From Candidatus Thalassarchaeaceae archaeon (GTDB taxonomy: Archaea; Thermoplasmatota; Poseidoniia; Poseidoniales; Thalassarchaeaceae), in the NCBI GenBank assembly GCA_013329905.1, contig DUJH01000023.1, positions 33,900 through 45,281 on the forward strand: a stretch of DNA of 11,382 nucleotides, written 5' to 3'. The translations under genes were made by a program, and so were the position numbers. Numbering within the stretch: the first letter of the stretch is position 1; every line of letters starts with the position of its first letter. The notes below the pieces were generated by a model, which had not been told where the DNA came from, searched no databases, and saw nothing but the letters and a program-made list of their open reading frames with translations. Positions 6,698 to 11,382 of this stretch are shown piece after piece.

Positions 6698-6705
6698 TAT
6701 TATAC
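6698..6705. promoter_or_regulatory. TATA-like element between the divergent dioxygenase and GNAT genes
   Basis: TATTATAC on the plus strand, within the symmetric GTATTATAC, reads TATAATA on the minus strand. Assuming about 25 bases from TATA box to start site, the minus transcript would start near 6674 (leader about 60 bases to the dioxygenase ATG). The plus transcript would start near 6728 (leader about 43 bases, containing the GNAT ribosome site). It is the best TATA-like element in this spacer and may serve both genes. Confidence 0.5.
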
Positions 6706-6719
6706 GCTTCACAAAGCGT
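6704..6719. promoter_or_regulatory. Perfect inverted repeat next to the divergent TATA box (candidate operator)
   Basis: ACGCTT-CACA-AAGCGT is an exact 6+4+6 inverted repeat that touches the TATA-like element. For the dioxygenase it lies at the BRE/upstream position; for the GNAT gene it falls between TATA box and start site. This is the size and placement expected for a dimeric helix-turn-helix regulator. No regulator gene is adjacent. Confidence 0.5.
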
Positions 6720-6758
6720 CTTGGTTAGGCTCACCGACTCGTTGATACGGTTTGAGAC

Positions 6759-6763
6759 GGAGG
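6759..6763 (+). promoter_or_regulatory. Shine-Dalgarno site for the GNAT gene
   Basis: GGAGG, extended to GGAGGGGG, lies seven bases before the ATG at 6771 and decides that start, even though the first 20 or so residues precede the usual GNAT fold. Confidence 0.75.
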
Positions 6764-6770
6764 GGGAACC

Positions 6771-7385
6771 ATGTCAGGGCCATGTGGGATGCCGCAGGGA
6801 GATGATGGTGTTTCTGGACTCATCCCAATAGCCCTTGTGCTCGAGGTAGGCGATGGCATCACTCTCGAGACTCCGACTCTCGATGATTCTGCAGAATTAT
6901 TTGCTGTGATTGATACTAACCGCGCTCATTTACGTCAGTGGTTGCCTTGGCTTGACGGAACAAATACCGTTGAGGATGAGGTTGGTTTTCTCAAGATGTG
7001 TGCAGATGAGCGGGCTGCTGGTTCGACGGCCTTCTGGGCTATTCGTGAGAATGGTGCGGCCGTCGGGACGATTAGTCTGAATTGGATAGATGCTCAGAAC
7101 CGTGGTTGTGGTGTTGGATATTGGTTGGCTGCTGATTGCAGCGGGCGCGGTATTGTGACTCGGTCCTGTGCGCGGCTGATGGACCACATGTTCGATGATG
7201 TGGGGATGCATCGTTTCGTGCTAGAGGTCGCGCTGGAAAATCACGCGAGCCGAGCGATTGCCGAGCGTCTCGGTATGCGTCTTGAGGGTGAAGTAAAGGA
7301 TCGTGAGTGGTTGTATGATAAGTGGGTTGATTCCGCACTTTACGCGATAACCGCGCCAGAATGGAAAGAGCGCCGTGGCGCGTAA
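6771..7385 (+). CDS. GNAT-family N-acetyltransferase (RimJ/RimL-like)
   Basis: A 204-residue acetyl-CoA-dependent acetyltransferase. The fold runs from about residue 22 (LVLEVGDGITLETPTLDD) to 195. Visible markers are LRQWLPWLD (54-62), the beta4 strand GCGVGYWLAADC (112-123), and the acetyl-CoA-binding turn SGRGIVTRSCARLMDHMF (124-141), which fits the loose R/Q-x-x-G-x-G pattern. HRFVLEVALENHASRAIAERLGMRLEGEVKD (147-177) is the RimJ/RimL C-terminal signature. Relatives acetylate N-termini of ribosomal proteins or small amines; the substrate here cannot be told. The first 20 residues are an extension (MSGPCGMPQGDDGVSG) of unknown role, supported by a strong ribosome site. The gene is divergent from the dioxygenase and shares its control region. 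Its stop codon is immediately followed by the stop of the converging rqcH gene. Confidence 0.9.
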   Translation: MSGPCGMPQGDDGVSGLIPIALVLEVGDGITLETPTLDDSAELFAVIDTNRAHLRQWLPWLDGTNTVEDEVGFLKMCADERAAGSTAFWAIRENGAAVGTISLNWIDAQNRGCGVGYWLAADCSGRGIVTRSCARLMDHMFDDVGMHRFVLEVALENHASRAIAERLGMRLEGEVKDREWLYDKWVDSALYAITAPEWKERRGA

Positions 7386-9527
7386 TCAGGCTCCAAGAAG
7401 GCCATGGTCCTCTAGTTCACAGGCACCAGGCGGAAGGGCTGAGAGGACATCGTCCTGGGCCAATCCGGTGGCTTTGGCGATTCGATTGGCGATGGTCTCT
7501 TTCTTCTCTCGGCCGGGCTTTATGAGCGCCCAGCGTTGGCAAATTTTTGAGACTCCGGCCGCGGTTCCTGAGATTGGAATTGGAATATTGTTGATGATTG
7601 CGAAGCCGATGGCAATCTCCATCGGAACATCGCGATACCAAGTCCTCTGACCTCTGACAACGAAGGCTCCACGACCTATTGATTCGCCGCTTTCGGTCTG
7701 CTTCGAGACCTGTGATGGGCGGGCGTGGAAAGCGGTTGCAGCTGCCCCGCCACTACCCCATGCGCGCGACCATGCGATTGCGAGTTGCGCGCCTTCTTCG
7801 ATGATCTCGACGGGCAGATTCTGTGCATCTTCCAGCCCATCGACGAATTCCTGTGAAATCTTCAGCGAAGCAACTCCTTCTGGCCTGAACCCCATCGGAT
7901 TTGGGTCGATTTCGAGTCCGTCATGTAATCTCAGTGAGCAAGATGGTGCACCGTGCAAGTCGGCGTGGATATAGAGGTCAGTTGAGCGCAGATACTTACG
8001 GACAACCGTATCATTTCCTTTTGCATCGCGACCTCCGACAATCATTCGACCGTCTGAAAGAATCCCCCAGCGATGCTTTTCGAACCAGAAACGCTTGCTA
8101 CGCTTTGCTAGCCTGACTCGGCCCGCAGCAGCGTCCTTTGCTCGCTTGGCCTGTTCTTTCGCAGCATGTGTTTCGGTCCGCTCAAGTGCTACCTTGGCTC
8201 CCTTTGCTTTGTCTTTGAGTGTGCGAGCCCGTTCGAAATAGGTCTGAGCGTTCTGATGAACGCTCTTCTCAACCGCGAGGGTGACGCTGGCGCCTGGCTC
8301 GTTATCCTCATCCGGCAGCCGAGCGAGAATGGTTCGTTTTACTGGGTCGACTCGGTCGATCCATGCTACATCTCCAACCTTCTTGTCAAGGGCTTGCCAG
8401 TCCTCACTCTCGATTTGCGAATTGACTTGACTGAGTAGATCGTCGACATGTGTCCAATTATCCTGAATCGACTTGGCAAGAACTTGGGTCAAGACGGCTT
8501 GCGACTCAAATCGCTCGATAGCAGAGCGTTGCTGTACCGCCCTACGGTCCAACTTAGCGCGCTGCTCTTCCTCGTCCTCGCCCGCCGCAGCGAGTTTTTC
8601 CTCCTCGCGACGGATGTAGGCTACCGCATCGTGCGCTCCGAAGACGGCATCGTAAGCCGCAGAGAGGTTCTCTATGCCGACTTGCATTGACGAGTCCATG
8701 AATGGCAATTCGATTGGTGAGAATTCGGAAATTCCAGAACTCGCCGAATCGATGCTGACTGGATCTTCTGCCGCTTTCCACGCCTTCAGTCCATCCGAAT
8801 CTTCGAACCAGAGATACGAGCCTTCACTTCCAGACAATTCCTCAAGAAGCCCACTCATCGCATCACTGAGGGCCTGTTTCTGCTCATCATCAAGTGAATC
8901 TGCAGGTTCATCTAACCCTATTCCAGCCGCGGTACAAACAGCATTTCCGTAAATCCGCCCCAGATTTATTCGTGCGGCCAGGGTACGAATCATCGAATGG
9001 TTCGACTCGGCCAGAATTGCATCTAATCCAGCGCGGTCGAGCCCGCGTGGATCAACAGTTTCGGGCGGAGGAATGTATTGCTCTCCACGCTTAAGTGATC
9101 GGCTGGCATATTTTGCATGAGTCAACGGCTGAATGATTACATCTTCATCATCGAGTAGCAGAACATTACCATCTCGGAATAACTCGATGACCAATTTCAA
9201 TCGACCACGACCATGCTCGAATGTCAATATCAAAACTCTATCGAATCCAACCTGTTCAACTGCGACTAAACGCGAATTTGCTAGGTGTTTTCGCAAAAGC
9301 ATGGCAAAAGGAGATGGATTGTTCGGCATTGGCCTATCACGTCGCGACATATACAGCCGCTTACCCCGAACAATCACCAAATCAACCGACGGTTTTCCCT
9401 TCGGATTTAGTCGCAGAACAACCTGCTCATAGTGCGGCTGATACGCCTTACGTGCACGAACTCCGACCATTGTCCGGAGTTCGCGAACGATACGCGCCAC
9501 GTCGAAGGAGGAAGACTGCGCGCGCAT
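7386..9527 (-). CDS. rqcH: RqcH / NFACT-family ribosome quality-control protein (Rqc2/NEMF homologue)
   Basis: A 713-residue protein that binds obstructed large ribosomal subunits together with tRNA and, in characterised relatives, adds C-terminal tails to stalled peptides. Domain order is complete. NFACT-N covers about 5-200, with SSFDVARIVREL, KAYQP and GFDRVL, whose Asp96-Arg97 pair corresponds to Asp97-Arg98 of Bacillus RqcH. A helix-hairpin-helix-like region with an acidic linker covers about 200-290. Charged coiled coils lie at about 305-360 and 425-475. NFACT-R (about 479-635) has FWFEKHRWGILSDGRMIVGG, HADLHGAPS (521-529), SRAW, QVSKQTESGE and GAFVVRGQRTWYRDV. The ATG at 9527 gives the usual short lead-in before SSFD; an in-frame ATG at 9560 would add 11 residues. 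It is divergent from the unknown gene at 9596 and ends flush against the GNAT gene. Tail composition (alanine or other) cannot be inferred. Confidence 0.94.
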   Translation of the reverse strand: MRAQSSSFDVARIVRELRTMVGVRARKAYQPHYEQVVLRLNPKGKPSVDLVIVRGKRLYMSRRDRPMPNNPSPFAMLLRKHLANSRLVAVEQVGFDRVLILTFEHGRGRLKLVIELFRDGNVLLLDDEDVIIQPLTHAKYASRSLKRGEQYIPPPETVDPRGLDRAGLDAILAESNHSMIRTLAARINLGRIYGNAVCTAAGIGLDEPADSLDDEQKQALSDAMSGLLEELSGSEGSYLWFEDSDGLKAWKAAEDPVSIDSASSGISEFSPIELPFMDSSMQVGIENLSAAYDAVFGAHDAVAYIRREEEKLAAAGEDEEEQRAKLDRRAVQQRSAIERFESQAVLTQVLAKSIQDNWTHVDDLLSQVNSQIESEDWQALDKKVGDVAWIDRVDPVKRTILARLPDEDNEPGASVTLAVEKSVHQNAQTYFERARTLKDKAKGAKVALERTETHAAKEQAKRAKDAAAGRVRLAKRSKRFWFEKHRWGILSDGRMIVGGRDAKGNDTVVRKYLRSTDLYIHADLHGAPSCSLRLHDGLEIDPNPMGFRPEGVASLKISQEFVDGLEDAQNLPVEIIEEGAQLAIAWSRAWGSGGAAATAFHARPSQVSKQTESGESIGRGAFVVRGQRTWYRDVPMEIAIGFAIINNIPIPISGTAAGVSKICQRWALIKPGREKKETIANRIAKATGLAQDDVLSALPPGACELEDHGLLGA

Positions 9528-9573
9528 GACTCTCAACCCGCTGTCCCACGTGCCCTTCATCAGACAATCGCTT

Positions 9574-9579
9574 GATATC
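9574..9579. promoter_or_regulatory. GATATC element in the short divergent spacer beside rqcH (weak promoter candidate)
   Basis: The spacer between the rqcH start (9527) and the first ATG of the plus-strand gene (9596) is only 68 bases. Its only AT-rich core is TTGATATCC, a symmetric GATATC. It lies about 20 to 26 bases before the plus-strand ATGs at 9596 and 9602, which would suit a leaderless transcript. Six-base palindromes are common, so support is weak. Confidence 0.2.
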
Positions 9580-9595
9580 CCACGTCACGGGCTCG

Positions 9596-10630
9596 ATGGC
9601 CATGACCGGCATGGGCGGGCTGCGGATGAACGAGGGCACACCCTTCATTCACGGTCCTGAGACCATTGGTGAGGCTGACGTCGGTCTGCGCGCTTTCTGG
9701 TATCGACCGATGCTTCGGCGCGATTCCGAGGCCCCAGATGTCGATCTCGATTGGGGGATTCACTGTAATGCTGACGCGCTCTCTGAACAAGCTGCTATAA
9801 TCGCTAATAGGATGAATGCGGATGGCATGGAAGATGTTGAAATGTTGGCGCTTGACCTCGCTTTTATCTTTGGTTTTGACCACGAATATTTTCATCACAG
9901 GGTTGACTCTGGAATGACCTCTCACGTTCTCCGAACACACGCTCAGTCGGGCGCTTTGCCACCGTCTTTCGGTGATTATGATGAACTCCACGATGCGATT
10001 TCAACGCGTCGAGAGGGGCCTGATTGGTGGTTGCTGACCGAAGAGACGCTAGCCAATGCTCACATCACGATGGACCCAACTCGTTTGGGTGGTCTGAAGG
10101 GCGCTTTCATCGAGCACGGTCTGCTGCCAGAACCTGGCGACCGTGCGCGCGGTCCTTTCGCTGCTTGGAGGCATGTAGCTGCTGACCCGTGGATTTTGCG
10201 TTGTTTGTCGCATCACACTTGGTTACAGATGTTGACTGGTGAACTCGACCCTCTAGGTGTGATGGGAACAATCGAGGCGATTACGCACGAGGGAGGATTG
10301 GATGCGGCTTACGATGCAATGATTGACACAATCGTCGACGCATGCGAGGCACCCGTCGATGAGGACTCGGTACCCGATCGGGTGCTCGGGCGTGGCGGTT
10401 CCGAACATCTCTTCGCGATGGGAGGGATTCCTGATGGGATGTTGCGCCGCCTTGAGGTGCCTATGCACTTCCACGGCGGCGAGGGGGGCCGAATGGCGGA
10501 GCGTTTCGGCCCCGACAACCCAGATTGGCCCTATGCGATAATCGAGAATTTGTACGACCGACTGGGACGCTACGATGACGGGGCAGTCGACCCTTGGGGA
10601 TCCGATGATCCGTTCACGTCGTTGGCGTAA
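9596..10630 (+). CDS. Conserved-looking protein of unknown function, His- and Asp-rich
   Basis: I do not recognise this 344-residue protein. It is hydrophilic and acidic, with no signal peptide or membrane segment. A central region, FGFDHEYFHHRVDSGM (about residues 98-113), clusters three His with acidic residues. Other His pairs appear in LSHHTWLQ and VPMHFHGGEGG, so metal binding is possible but unproven. Trp-rich segments (DLDWG, PDWWLL, DPWILR, NPDWPYA) suggest a folded globular domain. The long open frame, placement between two real genes and absence of a better frame on either strand support a true gene. The start is uncertain: ATG at 9596 is the first ATG, 9602, 9611 and 9626 follow in frame, and a TTG at 9572 would add eight residues. 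No start has a good Shine-Dalgarno site. It is divergent from rqcH and converges with the hydrolase gene, five bases apart. Confidence 0.8.
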   Translation: MAMTGMGGLRMNEGTPFIHGPETIGEADVGLRAFWYRPMLRRDSEAPDVDLDWGIHCNADALSEQAAIIANRMNADGMEDVEMLALDLAFIFGFDHEYFHHRVDSGMTSHVLRTHAQSGALPPSFGDYDELHDAISTRREGPDWWLLTEETLANAHITMDPTRLGGLKGAFIEHGLLPEPGDRARGPFAAWRHVAADPWILRCLSHHTWLQMLTGELDPLGVMGTIEAITHEGGLDAAYDAMIDTIVDACEAPVDEDSVPDRVLGRGGSEHLFAMGGIPDGMLRRLEVPMHFHGGEGGRMAERFGPDNPDWPYAIIENLYDRLGRYDDGAVDPWGSDDPFTSLA

Positions 10631-10635
10631 TCCGC

Positions 10636-11382
10636 TCAATCCATTTCTTCGAAGAAGCCTTCGATAATCGGCAACGCAGCGGCTTCGTGAGCGAATTGAT
10701 TACTTTCGATTTCAATCAACTGACAATTAGGGACATTGGCACTCAGTGTCCCTGCGTCGGAGTGGTCATGCAGGGTGTCAGAGGAGGCACGAAGTACACC
10801 GACGGGCGTTGAATTGTGAGAGAAGTCAAGGTCCATCTTGTAATTCTTGAAAATCATTGAAGTGAGGCGAAGTCTATCGATTGGAGCTGCTAGTAGGGTT
10901 CGCCGATAACGAATTCTTTGCCCTTCTTCCTTGAGCCTGCGGTCAAGGTACCAAATGATGAAACGGACAAGTGCTGAGTAGAGGAATAGAGGGGCGGGAA
11001 TCAACGGTCGTGCCCACCACGGAGGCACGAAGGCGAGGTTAGGTGATAGAAGCACGAGGCTTCGCGGGACCAGAGTTTGTTCTCGTAGATTTTCGAGCAT
11101 AAGTGTGGCACCGAGTGAGGCGGCAAATGCATCACACTCGAGGGGGTCAATCGCAAGTTTGTCGAGGACGACTGGTAGGTCGGAGGCGATGTTTGGAATC
11201 TGAAAAGTGGTCTTTGAAATCGGTCCGTCGATGCGACAGCTGCCTTTCTCACGGCTTTCGATATAGACGATGGGGCGGCACTTCACCCATTCTGCAAGAA
11301 TCGGAAACCATCCATCAGGCACAGAGTTCCATCCAGGAATCATGACCAGGGTTCTGGCTTTGCGCGCTGAGAGACTTTCAGG
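10636..11382 (-). CDS. Alpha/beta-hydrolase fold protein, partial (N-terminus beyond right edge)
   Basis: At least 248 residues of an alpha/beta-hydrolase. The frame is still open upstream of the ATG at 11341-11343: 13 further codons (ending ARTLV) run to the window edge without a stop. That ATG lies inside the typical strand-3/oxyanion motif (TLVMIPGWNS), so the true start is probably outside. Counting from the internal Met, the nucleophile elbow is AASLGAT (Ser76), with Ala where most members have the first Gly of GxSxG. The likely acid is Asp189 or a nearby Asp in RASSDTLHDHSD, and the catalytic His219 is in NQFAHEA. A hydrophobic stretch (PPWWARPLIPAPLFLYSALVR, 107-127) fits a lid that may touch lipid. 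The substrate is unknown; esterase or lipase-like activity is a guess. It ends five bases from the converging unknown gene. Confidence 0.8.
   Translation of the reverse strand, partial: PESLSARKARTLVMIPGWNSVPDGWFPILAEWVKCRPIVYIESREKGSCRIDGPISKTTFQIPNIASDLPVVLDKLAIDPLECDAFAASLGATLMLENLREQTLVPRSLVLLSPNLAFVPPWWARPLIPAPLFLYSALVRFIIWYLDRRLKEEGQRIRYRRTLLAAPIDRLRLTSMIFKNYKMDLDFSHNSTPVGVLRASSDTLHDHSDAGTLSANVPNCQLIEIESNQFAHEAAALPIIEGFFEEMD

Noticed and set aside
6614..6712. N-terminal extension of tryptophan dioxygenase from a GTG at 6712
   Set aside because: It would place the TATA-like element inside the gene and add 33 low-complexity residues not typical of the family. The ATG at 6613 gives the normal N-terminus.
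8090..8110. Imperfect repeat ACGCTTGCTACGCTTTGCTAGC resembling the candidate operator half-sites
   Set aside because: It lies within the rqcH coding sequence in a Lys/Arg/Ser/Ala-rich segment, and the spacing does not match the operator at 6704-6719.
9560..9991. Minus-strand frame of 143 codons upstream of rqcH
   Set aside because: It is antisense to the unknown plus-strand gene, which has the longer frame running up to the converging hydrolase gene. No domain was recognised in this frame.

Overview
The window reads as chromosome from an aerobic archaeon, most probably a marine Thermoplasmatota lineage (Marine Group II/III, 'Candidatus Poseidoniia'). Two genes carry the archaeal assignment. 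One is a small Rpo6/RpoK RNA polymerase subunit with the archaeal-type core (TRFEKARIIGARALQISMGAP). The other is a full-length archaeal-style RqcH/NFACT protein. Haem A synthesis genes and a tryptophan 2,3-dioxygenase point to oxygen-dependent heterotrophy. The lineage below 'archaeon' is inference from gene content. No rRNA, tRNA, CRISPR array, insertion sequence or phage gene was seen, and coding density is very high.

Layout. Positions 6613 down to 1 hold seven genes in a row on the minus strand, in transcription order: tryptophan 2,3-dioxygenase, acetyl-CoA acetyltransferase (thiolase), Rpo6, haem A synthase (ctaA), haem O synthase (ctaB), an isopropylmalate/homocitrate-synthase-like DRE-TIM enzyme, and the start of an exported protein cut by the left edge. 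Spacers are 41 to 121 bases, and several hold GC-rich inverted repeats. The spacer at 6614-6770 is a divergent control region: a symmetric TATA-like element next to a perfect inverted repeat lies between the dioxygenase and a plus-strand GNAT acetyltransferase. The GNAT gene (6771-7385) meets the end of rqcH (minus, 9527-7386) with no base between the stop codons. Divergent from rqcH is a 344-residue plus-strand gene of unknown function (9596-10630). It converges with an alpha/beta-hydrolase gene (minus) that runs off the right edge.

How the genes fit together. CtaB and CtaA act in sequence (haem B to haem O to haem A) and supply haem-copper oxidase, although ctaA lies first in the run. The dioxygenase opens tryptophan breakdown with O2, and the thiolase can feed acetyl-CoA chemistry (mevalonate or acyl-CoA breakdown). 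Rpo6 and RqcH are core transcription and ribosome-rescue genes embedded in this metabolic neighbourhood. No clearly new multi-gene system is visible. The best leads are the divergent operator/promoter, the hairpins abutting ctaB and rpo6, the insertion in Rpo6, and the orphan gene beside rqcH.
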